In this document: positions 1 to 9,471 of the stretch, piece after piece
How positions within the stretch are numbered: position 1 is the first letter of the stretch
Layout: each line of letters opens with the position of its first letter
NCBI RefSeq assembly: GCF_900107435.1
Contig: NZ_FNPZ01000008.1
Coordinates: forward strand, 1-64,000
Reading direction: 5' to 3'
From: Herbiconiux ginsengi
GTDB lineage: Bacteria > Actinomycetota > Actinomycetes > Actinomycetales > Microbacteriaceae
DNA length: 64,000 bases
Notes under the pieces: generated by a model
Told to the model about the DNA's origin: nothing
Database searches by the model: none
The model's input: the letters and a program-made list of their open reading frames with translations, nothing else
Translations under genes and position numbers: made by a program

Positions 1-680
1 ACGTCCTCATGGTTCAGGAGCCCGTCGACGGCCTCCTTGTCACCGTGCAACACGTTGAACACGCCATCCGGCAGACCCGCCTCCTTGAACAGGGCGGCGA
101 GCCAGTTCGCTGCCGACGGGTCTTTCTCGCTCGGCTTCAGCACGACCGTGTTCCCCGCTGCGATCGCGATCGGGAAGAACCACATCGGCACCATGGCCGG
201 GAAGTTGAACGGGCTGATGATGCCCACCACACCCAACGGCTGCTTCGTCGAGTACACGTCCACCCCGGTCGACACGTTCTCCGAATACTCACCCTTCAAC
301 AGGTGCGGGAACCCCGTCGCCAACTCCACCACTTCCAGGCCACGCGTGATCTCGCCCGCGGCATCCGACAGCACCTTGCCGTGCTCGCTCGTCAGAATCT
401 CTGCGAGCTCGCCCTTGCGCGCGTTCAACAACTCCCGGAACGCGAACAGGATGCCCTGCCGCTTGGTCATCGACAGATCACGCCAGGCCGGGAAGGCCGC
501 GTGCGCGGCCGCCACCGCCGCGTCGATCTCTGCCTGGCCGGCCAGCGCGACCTGCTTGGTCTGCACGCCCAGAGCGGGGTCGTACACCGGCGCTGTTCGC
601 CCTCCGGTGCCGCGCAGCTGTCGTCCGTTCACCCAATGGGTGACGATCGGGAGCGTCGTCGTCGACGGTGTTTCGGGCAT
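1..680 (-). CDS. mmsA: Methylmalonate-semialdehyde dehydrogenase (acylating), N-terminal part
   Basis: CoA-acylating aldehyde dehydrogenase family, converting (methyl)malonate semialdehyde to propionyl- or acetyl-CoA in valine, beta-alanine or inositol breakdown. About 226 N-terminal residues are visible; the C-terminal half with the catalytic Cys lies beyond the window start. The visible part carries the Rossmann motif SPFNFP near residues 157-161, followed by PMWFFP and the LKPSEKDPS cofactor motif. The ATG at 678-680 is preceded (minus strand) by a GAAGGAG Shine-Dalgarno at good spacing. It lies downstream of the IclR gene on the same strand with a 65-nt gap. Substrate specificity (MmsA/IolA type) is inferred from the PFNFP context only; another aldehyde dehydrogenase subfamily is possible. 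Confidence 0.85.
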   Translation of the reverse strand, partial: MPETPSTTTLPIVTHWVNGRQLRGTGGRTAPVYDPALGVQTKQVALAGQAEIDAAVAAAHAAFPAWRDLSMTKRQGILFAFRELLNARKGELAEILTSEHGKVLSDAAGEITRGLEVVELATGFPHLLKGEYSENVSTGVDVYSTKQPLGVVGIISPFNFPAMVPMWFFPIAIAAGNTVVLKPSEKDPSAANWLAALFKEAGLPDGVFNVLHGDKEAVDGLLNHED

Positions 681-745
681 GGGTGATCTCCTTCGTGGTG
701 ATCGGTCTCGAGATGGGTCGGGTCGGGCGCGGTGGAAACCGCACC

Positions 746-1567
746 TCACAGGGGAGGTTCTGAGGCGACGGTCGCAACCGGCGCCTTCGAGAGCAGCACG
801 TGATCGGCGCTGATCTGACCAGCCGCGCGAAGCAGCAGGGGGAGACATCGGTCGGTGAGCTCGGTGAGATCCATCTCCGACGCCAGGGCCGCGATGTTCA
901 CCGCGGCGAAGATCGCGCCTTCCCCGTTCCGGAGCGGGGCAGCGACGGAGCGCACGCCCGGGTGCAGCTCCTCGTCGGTGAGCGCCCACCCCCGGGCGCG
1001 GATTTCGCGGAGCTCCGCACGCAGTTCATCGTGGTCCTGCGCCCGGAACGGAGCGACCGCCGATCGGTGCGGCGTGGCCAGCGCGACGTCGAGCTCGTCG
1101 GGATTCAGGGAGGAGAGCAGCACCTTGCCGAGCGCTGTACTCTCCGCGGGAAGCCGCATCCCCACGGTCACCACCAGCGTGACCATCTTCGGCACAGCGA
1201 CTCGCGCCACGTAGATGATGTCCGATCCATCGAGCTGCGCGATGGAGGCGGCCTGATTCGTGGCCTGAACGAGGTCGATCAGGTGAAGGCGTGCGAGTTC
1301 CCAGATGCCCGAGGACAGCGTGTGCGCCGTGCCCAACTCGAGCACCCTCGGCGTCACGGTGTAGCCCTCGGCGACTGCGCGAATGTAGCCCAGATGCTCG
1401 AAGGTGAGGATGATGCGGCGAGCCGTCGCCCGTGCCAGGCCGGTGGCCGTTGCGATCTCGCTGAGCGTCATCGGCGATCGGCTTTCGCCGAAGCATCGGA
1501 GCACGTCCACTCCTCGAGCGATCGCCTCGACGAAATCCGGTCCTGCGTCGTCTCGAGACACGGTCAC
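746..1567 (-). CDS. IclR-family transcriptional regulator
   Basis: 273-aa DNA-binding regulator with the two-domain IclR layout: an N-terminal winged helix (about residues 14-75, with LSEIATATGLARATARRIILTF as recognition region) and a C-terminal effector domain (about 85-255) ending in the ...AALRNGE..AAVNI type core (seen as SVAAPLRNGEGAIFAAVNI). Such proteins of the PcaR/PobR group often control aromatic catabolism. It is divergent from the FAD monooxygenase operon across a 233-nt gap, so local control of the hydroxyquinol-type operon is the simplest inference. The gap holds an imperfect inverted repeat. Effector cannot be read from sequence. Confidence 0.88.
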   Translation of the reverse strand: MTVSRDDAGPDFVEAIARGVDVLRCFGESRSPMTLSEIATATGLARATARRIILTFEHLGYIRAVAEGYTVTPRVLELGTAHTLSSGIWELARLHLIDLVQATNQAASIAQLDGSDIIYVARVAVPKMVTLVVTVGMRLPAESTALGKVLLSSLNPDELDVALATPHRSAVAPFRAQDHDELRAELREIRARGWALTDEELHPGVRSVAAPLRNGEGAIFAAVNIAALASEMDLTELTDRCLPLLLRAAGQISADHVLLSKAPVATVASEPPL

Positions 1568-1631
1568 CCCTCCTGCACGGGCAGATTGATCATCAACCTG
1601 ACCATACAGAGTGCAGGCCGGATCAGCAACG

Positions 1632-1720
1632 GCGAAACGTTCGCATCGCGGTCATTCGCCAATCTCCTTGCGTTCGCTCGATATTTTGGGCTTGACAACC
1701 CGTCCATGGACTAAGACACT
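1632..1720. promoter_or_regulatory. Divergent control region between IclR gene and aromatic operon
   Basis: On the plus strand a consensus -35 TTGACA lies at 1692-1697; the hexamer at the 17-nt spacing (GACACT, 1715-1720) is a poor -10, so the promoter call is tentative. GCGAAACGTTCGC at 1632-1644 is an imperfect inverted repeat (GCGAA/TTCGC) that could be a regulator site, placed just upstream of the -35. Confidence 0.35.
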
Positions 1721-1800
1721 CGTACTCAACCACAGCGCTGACCGCTAGACGCCCAATCGGGCGCTAGGCGGGCACACTCGATGATGAGGAGTTGTCCACA

Positions 1801-3321
1801 GTGAAATCGTCCGACCCGGTAGATGTTCTCGTAATCGGAGGTGGTCCGGCCGGCGCGACCGTGGCCGCAGAAGCGGCACGAGCCGGCGCCTCGGTGATCG
1901 TTGCGGAGAAGCGCACCGGGGACTCCCCGTCGCGCGCCGGAGTCATCCAGCCTCGCGTGCTGGAGCTCCTGGATGCGCGAGGCTTGATGGGCCGGTTCCG
2001 GGCGGCCGCAGCGGAGTGGCGCCCCGACTTCGAGGTGCCGATCTACATGTACGCGGGCCTTGGTGGTCTGCGTTACGACCAGCTCGACAGCGACTTCCCC
2101 TATGCCCTGATCCTGCCGCAGACCACGACAGAGCATCTGCTGCGGGCATGGGCGGTCGAATCCGGCGCCGAGGTACGTCGCGGTGTTCGCTACGCCGGAC
2201 ACCGTGCTCAGGGTGATCTCACGGCCGTGGACCTCGTTGATGAGGCGGGCGTCACAGTGACGGTCGAAACCCGTTACCTCGTGGGGGCTGACGGGGCCCG
2301 GAGCCACGTGCGTGCGACGGCCGGAATCCCCTTCGAAGGGCGTGAGATCACCATGACGGCGATGTCGGTGGATGCCGACTTGAGTTTCCCCTGGGCCGCT
2401 TCGATGCAGATGAAGCGGAACGAGGCGGGCTGGATCCTGACCTATCCCTTCGGCGTGAACACCACTCGATTCATCATCGTCGCCGAAGCCAGCAGGAACG
2501 TTCCCACCTCGGTCCCGGTCACCGAAGACGAGGTGCGTGAGAGCTTGGTCGCGATCTTCGGCTCCGACCTCGGATTCACCACCGCTCATCGGATGTCTCG
2601 CTATGGCGACGCGCACAAGATGGTGCCCCGCTTCCGGGAGGGGAACGTCTTCCTTGTCGGCGAGGCGACGCGCGTGCACTACCCGGCGAGCGGCATCGGT
2701 ATGAACTACTGCATCCAGGACGCCTTCAATCTGGGCTGGAAGCTCGGCGCAGTCGCCGTGGGTGCAGCCCCTGACAGCCTGCTCGACACCTACCAGACCG
2801 AGCGGTTCCCCGTCTTGCAGAAGCTGATGGACGACGTCGACACCCAGACCAGCCTGCATTTCGACTTCTCGGAAGGCGGCCTCAAGCTCAAGGACTTCCT
2901 GGAGCAGGAGATCGTTCCGATCCCGGAGGTGAACGCTGTGCTGCGAGACCGGCTGAGCGGTTTCGGCACCCGCTACCCGGTGGTCGACGGGGATCACCCT
3001 GCCGTCGGTTCCCGGGTCGGGCAGATTGTCCTCAGCGGGGGAGGCGCGTACACCCAGGTAGCGGCAGAATCCGACTTCGTGTTCGTCGAGGCCCCCGACA
3101 GCGCGGTTCCTCGGGACCTGCCTAGCGCCTTCGGGTACGGAACGAGCACCGATCTGGAGGGAGCGCTCGGCCACGCCGATGTGGTGGCCGCCTTGATCCG
3201 GCCGGATGCGTACGTGGCGCAGGCCTGGACATCGGCTCCCACCGATGCCGAGATCCGGACCGCTCGAGAACGAGCGCTCGGCTCCTCGTCGGCCGCCGTT
3301 GCATTAGAAGGAGCACGCTGA
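1801..3321 (+). CDS. FAD-dependent aromatic monooxygenase (PheA/TfdB family)
   Basis: Single-component flavoprotein hydroxylase expected to add one oxygen to a phenolic ring with NAD(P)H. Visible motifs: N-terminal Rossmann GGGPAG, the internal LVGADGARS (DG motif), and FLVGEATRVHYPASGIGMN, the second FAD motif, in which the usual GD is GE. A thioredoxin-like C-terminal domain follows, as in phenol hydroxylases. I chose GTG 1801, giving 506 aa, because GAGGAG at 1786-1791 is 9 nt upstream; the TTG at 1792 would sit directly against that ribosome site. First gene of the operon, overlapping the amidohydrolase by one base (TGATG). Ring cleavage and maleylacetate reductase downstream suggest it makes hydroxyquinol, which is inference. 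Confidence 0.88.
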   Translation: MKSSDPVDVLVIGGGPAGATVAAEAARAGASVIVAEKRTGDSPSRAGVIQPRVLELLDARGLMGRFRAAAAEWRPDFEVPIYMYAGLGGLRYDQLDSDFPYALILPQTTTEHLLRAWAVESGAEVRRGVRYAGHRAQGDLTAVDLVDEAGVTVTVETRYLVGADGARSHVRATAGIPFEGREITMTAMSVDADLSFPWAASMQMKRNEAGWILTYPFGVNTTRFIIVAEASRNVPTSVPVTEDEVRESLVAIFGSDLGFTTAHRMSRYGDAHKMVPRFREGNVFLVGEATRVHYPASGIGMNYCIQDAFNLGWKLGAVAVGAAPDSLLDTYQTERFPVLQKLMDDVDTQTSLHFDFSEGGLKLKDFLEQEIVPIPEVNAVLRDRLSGFGTRYPVVDGDHPAVGSRVGQIVLSGGGAYTQVAAESDFVFVEAPDSAVPRDLPSAFGYGTSTDLEGALGHADVVAALIRPDAYVAQAWTSAPTDAEIRTARERALGSSSAAVALEGAR

Positions 3322-4655
3322 TGGTGAATTCGAGGACCCTGATCCGAGGTGGTCACATCGTGACCGGTGACTCCGTGCTGGGGGAGCTGCCTGGCGGCGA
3401 CATGCTCATCGAAGACGACTCGATCGTCGAGGTCGGCCGCGACATCTCAGCGCCCGAAGCAGACATCGTCGACGCGACCGGGATGATCGTGATTCCCGGT
3501 TTTGTCGACTCGCACAAGCACACCTGGCAATCGGCTATCCGTCACCGCTGCACGAACATCGACCTGAACACCTACTTCGGCGAGATGTTCGGCGCCCGCG
3601 GGTCGAGGTACACCCCCGACGACGTCTATACGGGCAATCTGCTCGGCGCGCTGTCGGCCATCGATGCCGGCACCACCACCTTGATGGACTGGTCGCACAT
3701 CCAGAACTCACCGGCGCACAGCGATCGGGCGATCGATGCTCTCGAGGACTCGGGAATCCGCGCCGTCTTCGGTCACGGCTGGCCGTGCGTCGACCTGTTC
3801 GACTGGATCGCCGACAGCTCACGCGATCATAGCAACGACCTAAGGCGCATCCGAGAACAACGCTTGTCTGATGATGCGGGACGGGTCACCCTCCAACTGG
3901 CCGGCCGGGGACCGGAACTCTCGACCCGCGACGTCTCGCGGCACGACATCGAGATGGCGCGGGATCTCGGCATCCGCACGTCGATCCACATGGGGTGCGG
4001 GCGGGAGCGCGGCGCGCTCGCCGCCATCGCCGCATTGAACGAGCTGGGACTGCTCGGATCCGACCTCAACTTCGTGCACTGCAGTGAGAGCAGCGATGTC
4101 GAACTCGATCTGATGGCCGAGTACGGCGTGACGGCGTCGATCGCCCCCCAGCACGAGTTCGCCGTCGGAGGGATCGGCTACAGCCCGATCGACAGGCTGC
4201 TGCACCGGGGCATCGTCACCGGCTTGAGCACCGACACCGAGGCCTCAGGCGCTGCCGACCTGTTCGTGCAGATGCGGGCCACCCTGGCGGCGCATCGCAG
4301 CATCGTGAACGAGGGTCGCAGCCGCGTGCAGGCGGCGCCGAGCGAACTCACCTCGGCCGATGTCTTCCGGTTGGCGACAGCCGGAGGAGCGGACTCGTTG
4401 GGCCTCGGAGACCGGGTGGGAACACTGGCGCCGGGGTATCAGGCCGACATCGTGTTCATCCGGGCGACCGATGTCAACCTCTTCCCGGTCACCGATCCGA
4501 CGGCTGCGATCGTCGCGGCGGCCCACCCGGGAAATGTCGACACCGTCATCGTCGGCGGCCGGATCCTCAAGCGGGATGGCCGCCTGCTCGGCGTCGATCT
4601 CGACGCCATCCGCGCCGCCGCCCAGGAATCGCACGACCGGCTGCTCGCTCCCTGA
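3321..4655 (+). CDS. Amidohydrolase (TRZ/ATZ, 8-oxoguanine deaminase-like)
   Basis: 444-aa metal-dependent hydrolase of the amidohydrolase superfamily, the group that holds chlorohydrolases, s-triazine hydrolases and guanine or cytosine deaminases. Metal ligands are visible in order: the HxH in GFVDSHKHTW (near residue 65), His in IHMGC, His in NFVHCSESSD and Asp in GLSTDTEASGAADLF. The C-terminal beta-sandwich segment includes GTLAPGYQADIV. It overlaps the stop of the monooxygenase by one base and is followed by the alpha/beta hydrolase after 44 nt. Removal of an amino or amide group from an imported ring compound would fit the operon, but the substrate is not readable. A purine or pyrimidine deaminase is an alternative. 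Confidence 0.85.
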   Translation: MVNSRTLIRGGHIVTGDSVLGELPGGDMLIEDDSIVEVGRDISAPEADIVDATGMIVIPGFVDSHKHTWQSAIRHRCTNIDLNTYFGEMFGARGSRYTPDDVYTGNLLGALSAIDAGTTTLMDWSHIQNSPAHSDRAIDALEDSGIRAVFGHGWPCVDLFDWIADSSRDHSNDLRRIREQRLSDDAGRVTLQLAGRGPELSTRDVSRHDIEMARDLGIRTSIHMGCGRERGALAAIAALNELGLLGSDLNFVHCSESSDVELDLMAEYGVTASIAPQHEFAVGGIGYSPIDRLLHRGIVTGLSTDTEASGAADLFVQMRATLAAHRSIVNEGRSRVQAAPSELTSADVFRLATAGGADSLGLGDRVGTLAPGYQADIVFIRATDVNLFPVTDPTAAIVAAAHPGNVDTVIVGGRILKRDGRLLGVDLDAIRAAAQESHDRLLAP

Positions 4656-4699
4656 CAGTCCGGCCCGACCATTCACCGCTACCGAGAAATGAGCAGAAC

Positions 4700-5677
4700 A
4701 TGCCGCTAGACCCCCAGATCATCGACCCGCAGATCAAGGGCTTCCTCGACATGCTCGAGCAAGCAGGCGCGCCATCGTCGTTCGCCGGGGCCCCCGAGGA
4801 GATGAGAAGCCGGATGGAGGCGGCCATCACGGGTCATTGGGAGCCGTCGACCTTCGCCCCCGTGGCATCGGTGGAAGAGGCCGTGGTAGGCGCTCGCTCC
4901 ACCGGCGTTCAGATCGTCCGTCCCGCGGTCGATGGCATCGACTCCACGCCCACGGTGGTCTTCTTCCACCCCGGCGGCTTCCTGATGGGGCGTGCCTCTC
5001 TCTTCCTCGATGTGGCCCAGCGGATGTCGAACAGTCTCGGCGCGGTCGTGGTGTCCGTCGACTACCGGCTCGCTCCGGAGCATCCGTTTCCCGCTGCGGT
5101 ACAGGATGCGATCGACGTCCTGGTGTGGGCGAACGAGAACATCGGCGAGCTCGGGGGAGACCCGTCCCGACTCGCCGTGGCGGGGGAGAGCAGTGGCGCC
5201 AACCTGGCCACCGTGGCCGCCCGTCACATGCGCGACCGGGGCGTCCCGATCGCGGCGCAGCTGCTCGCATCGCCGTTCACCGACATGACGAGAGAGTACC
5301 CCTCGGTGGAGGAGAATGCCGTGGGCCTGTTCTTCACGCGGGACGACATACGGGTCGTGCGCTCCCAGTACCTCTCGGAGCCCGGCGATGTCGAGTCGCC
5401 CGACGTGTCTCCGGCCCTGGCAGACCTTCGGGGCGTGGCGCCGGCTGTCATCGGAGTGGCCGGGTTCGATCCCCTGCGCGACGACGGCACCGCGTACGCG
5501 GCCGCGTTGCTGCGCGCCGACGTGCCGACGCAATTCCGCTCCTATCCGGCCCTGATCCATCCGTTCTTCGGCATGCCGGGCCTTTCCCCGGCTGCCGAGC
5601 GCGCGGGCGATGAACTGATGCAGTTGTTCCTCGCCGTCATCAACGCCTCAGCATCCGCCACCACCCTCAATCCCTGA
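4700..5677 (+). CDS. Alpha/beta hydrolase (hormone-sensitive-lipase family esterase)
   Basis: 325-aa esterase-like protein. The oxyanion motif is FHPGGFLMG, a variant of HGGG with Pro in place of Gly. The nucleophile elbow is GESSGAN, the acid is likely in GFDPLRDDG and the base in IHPFFGMPG. Position of these residues and overall length match the HSL/bacterial acetyl-esterase group. No signal peptide, so cytoplasmic. It lies in the transporter-monooxygenase operon, so hydrolysis of an ester form of the imported substrate is likely, by inference. Confidence 0.87.
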   Translation: MPLDPQIIDPQIKGFLDMLEQAGAPSSFAGAPEEMRSRMEAAITGHWEPSTFAPVASVEEAVVGARSTGVQIVRPAVDGIDSTPTVVFFHPGGFLMGRASLFLDVAQRMSNSLGAVVVSVDYRLAPEHPFPAAVQDAIDVLVWANENIGELGGDPSRLAVAGESSGANLATVAARHMRDRGVPIAAQLLASPFTDMTREYPSVEENAVGLFFTRDDIRVVRSQYLSEPGDVESPDVSPALADLRGVAPAVIGVAGFDPLRDDGTAYAAALLRADVPTQFRSYPALIHPFFGMPGLSPAAERAGDELMQLFLAVINASASATTLNP

Positions 5678-5703
5678 ACACCCCACCCGAGAAAAGGTTG
5701 AAA

Positions 5704-6855
5704 ATGGACTCGATATCACGCTGGCGCAAAGGCGCGTCAACGCTCGTCATCCTCCTGGCCGTCGCCACACTGGCCGCCTGCAGTAGCCCCACCACCGGCA
5801 GCGGCTCCACCGCGGCGCCGTCAGGTGCCGGCGAAGTGGACCTCGGTGCCCTCGCCACAGGCGACTACGGCACCCCACCCGACTCGGCGCCAACGCCGGA
5901 GACCGGTAAGTCGGTCTGGATCGTCTCGTGCGGCCAGAGCGCGATCGGCTGTTCGGTCGGCGCGGCCGCTGCTCAGGAGGCGGCGGAGTCGCTCGGCTGG
6001 GATGCGCAGGTCTGCGATGGCAAACTCAACGACGGCGGCGCCTTCGCCGCGTGTGTCCGCCAGGGGATCGCGGCGGGCGTCGACGGGATCGTGACCGAGG
6101 CGATCGATTGCAACGCCATCAAGGAACCGCTTCAGGAAGCGAAGACCGCCGGCATCGCGACGGTCAACTTCTGGGGCTTCGACTGCGACGAGGGAGCGAC
6201 GGCCGACGGCGCGGCGCTGTTCACGGCGTCGGTGCAGCCCTCGGAGGAATATCCGACCAACGAGGCCTATCAGACGGCGATCGGCAAGGCCCGGGCCGAC
6301 TGGATCATCGCCCGTTCGGGTGGCGAGGCCGAGGTCATCGAGCTCGATTTCAAGGGCACTAACATCGGTGCCGCCCTCTCCGAAGGGTTCGCCGAGGGTA
6401 TGTCCGCGTGCCCGGACTGCACCGTCCACACCGTCGACGTGACGCATCAGACCTTCGCCACCACCCGGCAGATCATCGAGTCGGCACTCCTGAAGTACCC
6501 GGAGGCGGAGTGGATCTCGATTCCGCTCGACTCGCTGGTGCTCTCGGGTTCGGCGCAAGCCGTGACGTCGTCGCCGAATCGCGAGAACCTCGCGTTGATC
6601 GGAGGAGAGGGCCTCGCGCCGAATCTCGATCTCGTCCGTGACGATCAGGGTCAGTCGGCTGCCATCGGCCAGCCGATCGGGTGGTACGGCTACGGCGCGA
6701 TCGACACGATGAACCGTGTCTTCGCCGGTGAAGTGCCGGTGGCCCAGGGAATGAGCTTCCAGGCCGTCGACAGCGAGAACAACCTGCCCGCCGAGGGCGG
6801 CTACGTGCCTCCCGTCGACTACGTCGCCGCCTACCAGGCCGCATGGGGCAAGTGA
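5704..6855 (+). CDS. ABC importer substrate-binding lipoprotein (RbsB-like)
   Basis: 383-aa exported binding protein. It starts with a positively charged stretch, a hydrophobic core and the lipobox LAAC, so the mature protein is a lipid-anchored receptor. The rest is a type I periplasmic-binding fold (ISCGQ..., DGIVTEAIDC, later PIGWYGYGAIDTMNR) as in sugar/autoinducer-2 receptors. ATG 5704 is preferred to TTG 5698 because AAAAGG at 5692-5697 is 6 nt upstream of it. Many paired Cys residues (SCGQ, GCSV, VCDG, CVRQ, DCNA, DCDE) are unusual and hint at disulfides. It is followed directly by its ATPase and permease. The ligand is presumably the aromatic or a conjugate of it, although this family usually binds sugars. 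Confidence 0.87.
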   Translation: MDSISRWRKGASTLVILLAVATLAACSSPTTGSGSTAAPSGAGEVDLGALATGDYGTPPDSAPTPETGKSVWIVSCGQSAIGCSVGAAAAQEAAESLGWDAQVCDGKLNDGGAFAACVRQGIAAGVDGIVTEAIDCNAIKEPLQEAKTAGIATVNFWGFDCDEGATADGAALFTASVQPSEEYPTNEAYQTAIGKARADWIIARSGGEAEVIELDFKGTNIGAALSEGFAEGMSACPDCTVHTVDVTHQTFATTRQIIESALLKYPEAEWISIPLDSLVLSGSAQAVTSSPNRENLALIGGEGLAPNLDLVRDDQGQSAAIGQPIGWYGYGAIDTMNRVFAGEVPVAQGMSFQAVDSENNLPAEGGYVPPVDYVAAYQAAWGK

Positions 6856-8405
6856 TGACGGTTCCGGACGCCCGAGTGCGAGAGATTTCCCTGCTCGTCT
6901 CGGGCGCCCGGAAGTCATACAACGGAACGCCCGCATTGCGGGGCGTGGACCTCGCCGTCGCGCGGGGCACGATCCATGCGTTGGCAGGTGGGAACGGCTC
7001 CGGCAAGTCGACCCTCATCAAGCTCCTGGCGGCCGTCGAGTCCGCCGACGACGGAACGGTCGAGGTCGACGGCGCGGCAGAGCAGCTCCACCGCCTCACC
7101 CCGAGCGGTTCACACGGCCTCGGGCTCCGTTTCGTTCACCAGAACCCGGGCATCTTCGACGATCTCACCGTTGCCGAGAACTTCGGCCTGACGCTCGGCT
7201 TCCCGCGGCGTCTCGCCGGAATCCGTTGGTCGCGGCTGAACAAGAGGGTGGCCGAGAACCTCGAACGGTTCGAGGTGGATGCTCGCCCGACGCAGCGCGC
7301 TGGAGACCTGCGCCCCGCGACCAAGACGATGGTGGCCATCGCACGAGCGCTCAGCGATCCGGATGACGCGGACGCGGCGAGCCATCGCGTGCTCGTGCTC
7401 GACGAACCAACCGCCAGCCTGCCGAGCCATGAGGTCGACATCCTCCTCGAGGCCCTGCGGCGACGAGCCGACGCCGGGCAGACGATCCTGTACGTCAGCC
7501 ATCGCCTCGGCGAACTGAGGTCACTGGCCAGCGACATCACCGTGCTGAGGGACGGACTGGTGGTGGCTGCCCGCCCGCTTGCGGCCCTCTCTGAACACGA
7601 AATCGTGGAGTTGATGGCCGGCGAACCGCTGGAGGAGTTCTATCCGGTGGTGCCGCAGCGATCCGGAGTCGAGCAGCCGGCGCTCTCCGTGGCCGGGCTC
7701 TCCACCGGGCCGCTCCTCGACGTCGAGCTGACCGTCCGCCGAGGCGAGATCCTGGGCGTGGCCGGGCTCCTCGGATCGGGCAGATCGACCCTCCTGCGCT
7801 CTCTGTTCGGTGACGCGCCCGCCGAGGCGATCGTGGAGGTCGGCGGCGAGCCCGTCGAGCGCTGGTCGCTCGAGGAGGCGATGAGTCGCGGGGTGGGATT
7901 CATTCCCGAGGATCGCGGTCAGGATGCGCTCTTCGCCACGATGTCGGTGCGGGAGAACTCCACCATCGCGAATCTGCCGGCCTTCGTCGCGGGAGGCCGG
8001 CTCCGTCGGCGCAAGGAACTCTCGGAGTACGAATCGCAGGCCGGGAAGCTCCGCATCAAGTCGGCCTCGCCGGAGCTCCCCATCACGGCGCTGTCCGGCG
8101 GTAACCAGCAGAAGGTCGTGCTCACCCGGTGGCTGCAGCGCTCACCCGGCACGATCCTCCTCGACGAGCCCACCCAGGGGGTCGACGCGATGGCGCGTGC
8201 CGAGATCTACTCCGAGCTGCGCACCATCGCGGCGAACGGAACTGCTGTGGTGATCGCCTCATCCGACTTCGAGGAGCTGTCCAATCTGTGCGACCGCGTC
8301 GTCGTGCTGCGGGACGGCCGGATCGTGGCGGAACTCGCCCACGCCGAGGCCTCGATCCCCGCTCTCGTCTCGCATTGCTACGCATCCCAAGAAGGACGGC
8401 CATGA
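6855..8405 (+). CDS. ABC importer ATPase, two fused nucleotide-binding domains (RbsA-like)
   Basis: 516-aa double ATPase of the ribose-type carbohydrate importer class. First domain: Walker A GGNGSGKST, a degenerate signature segment, Walker B VLVLDEPTASL. Second domain: the RbsA-typical altered Walker A GLLGSGRST and a canonical LSGGNQQKV signature with LLDEPTQGVD. ATG 6855 overlaps the SBP stop by one base (TGATG); an in-frame ATG at 6843 inside the SBP gene is less likely. The gene overlaps the permease by four bases. Together with the SBP and permease it forms one importer at the membrane. Confidence 0.92.
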   Translation: MTVPDARVREISLLVSGARKSYNGTPALRGVDLAVARGTIHALAGGNGSGKSTLIKLLAAVESADDGTVEVDGAAEQLHRLTPSGSHGLGLRFVHQNPGIFDDLTVAENFGLTLGFPRRLAGIRWSRLNKRVAENLERFEVDARPTQRAGDLRPATKTMVAIARALSDPDDADAASHRVLVLDEPTASLPSHEVDILLEALRRRADAGQTILYVSHRLGELRSLASDITVLRDGLVVAARPLAALSEHEIVELMAGEPLEEFYPVVPQRSGVEQPALSVAGLSTGPLLDVELTVRRGEILGVAGLLGSGRSTLLRSLFGDAPAEAIVEVGGEPVERWSLEEAMSRGVGFIPEDRGQDALFATMSVRENSTIANLPAFVAGGRLRRRKELSEYESQAGKLRIKSASPELPITALSGGNQQKVVLTRWLQRSPGTILLDEPTQGVDAMARAEIYSELRTIAANGTAVVIASSDFEELSNLCDRVVVLRDGRIVAELAHAEASIPALVSHCYASQEGRP

Positions 8406-9415
8406 CACTCTCACCATCCACCAAGACCGTCGCGGAGCCCGAAGCCACGATCGCTGCGCCACGGCACCTCGGCGACATCGGGGAACGCTTCGGTCTCGTC
8501 GCCCTGGTGGTCGTCGTCTGGCTGCTCTTCGCCGTGCTCCCCGAGAGCTCGGCCGCCTTCACCTCGGCGGCGAACGTGCAAGCGATCCTGGCCAACACGC
8601 CGGTGGTCTCGATCATCGCGATCGCGGCGATCTTCCCGCTCATCTGCGGGCATTTCGACTTCTCCGTCGGCGCTACCGCCGTCGCGAGTTCGGTGGTGTG
8701 CGCGGCAGTGCAATCCCAAGGGGCCCCGCTGGTCCTGGCGATCGTCGCGGCCGTCGTCGCGGGCGGCCTCGTCGGACTCGTCAACGCTGTACTGGTGGCG
8801 CGATTCCACTTGAACGCCTTCGTCGTGACGATCGGTATGGCGACCCTGATCCCCGGACTGGTGCAGTGGTACACCGGAGGGGTCGACATCACGAGCGGGA
8901 TCGATCAGTCGCTGCGCGACTTCGGGTCGCTGCAATGGCTGGGGGTGCCGCGCGGCATCTGGCTCCTGGTCGTCGTCGCCGGGGTCTGCTGGTTCGTGCT
9001 GTCCCAGACCCCACTCGGTCGCCGGCTCTACGCGGTGGGCATCAACCCGTCGGCGGCGCGCCTGGTGGGCATCCGGGTCGACCGCACCGTCTTCATCAGC
9101 TTCCTGGCGTCGGGAACGCTGGCGGGCCTTGCCGGCGTCATCCTCACGGCCCGGAATGGGGGCGGGTTGGTGGGGTCGGGAACCGATCTGCTGTTCCCGG
9201 CACTGACCGCAGTATTCCTGGGTGCGACGGCCATCACCCCAGGGCGGTACAACGTGCTCGGCGTGATCATCGGCGTGGTGTTCGTGGCAGTCTCGGTGAG
9301 CGGGTTGCGCCTCTCCGGTGCCGCGGACTGGGTGCCGGCCGTGTTCAACGGCGCAGCGCTCATCATCGCCGTCGCGCTGTCGACCTTCCTCTCCCGCCGA
9401 TCGAAGACGGAATGA
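8402..9415 (+). CDS. ABC importer permease (RbsC-like)
   Basis: 337-aa integral membrane protein with about ten hydrophobic segments and the RbsC-family motifs GHFDFSVGA (early cytoplasmic loop), NAVLVARFHLNAFVVTIGM and GRRLYAVGINPSAARLVGI (the EAA-like coupling loop). The ATG at 8402 overlaps the ATPase stop (ATGA). Only one permease gene is present, so a homodimer is expected. A 56-nt gap with GAGGGAG leads to the dioxygenase, so transport and ring cleavage are in one operon. Confidence 0.9.
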   Translation: MTLSPSTKTVAEPEATIAAPRHLGDIGERFGLVALVVVVWLLFAVLPESSAAFTSAANVQAILANTPVVSIIAIAAIFPLICGHFDFSVGATAVASSVVCAAVQSQGAPLVLAIVAAVVAGGLVGLVNAVLVARFHLNAFVVTIGMATLIPGLVQWYTGGVDITSGIDQSLRDFGSLQWLGVPRGIWLLVVVAGVCWFVLSQTPLGRRLYAVGINPSAARLVGIRVDRTVFISFLASGTLAGLAGVILTARNGGGLVGSGTDLLFPALTAVFLGATAITPGRYNVLGVIIGVVFVAVSVSGLRLSGAADWVPAVFNGAALIIAVALSTFLSRRSKTE

Positions 9416-9471
9416 CTGACCTCGCGTGGCGGGAGCGGCGCGCGACCACGAGAGACAGAAGAGGGAGAAAC

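Noticed and set aside
1726-3174. Minus-strand open frame of 482 codons opposite the PheA-like monooxygenase
   Set aside because: Its translation is low-complexity Arg/His/Gly-rich text with no domain, and the plus strand encodes a full flavoprotein; it is a GC-rich shadow.
8698-9471. Possible 258-residue N-terminal extension of the dioxygenase
   Set aside because: It overlaps the permease gene, is Arg-rich without a domain, and ATG 9472 has a good ribosome site and matches the family start.
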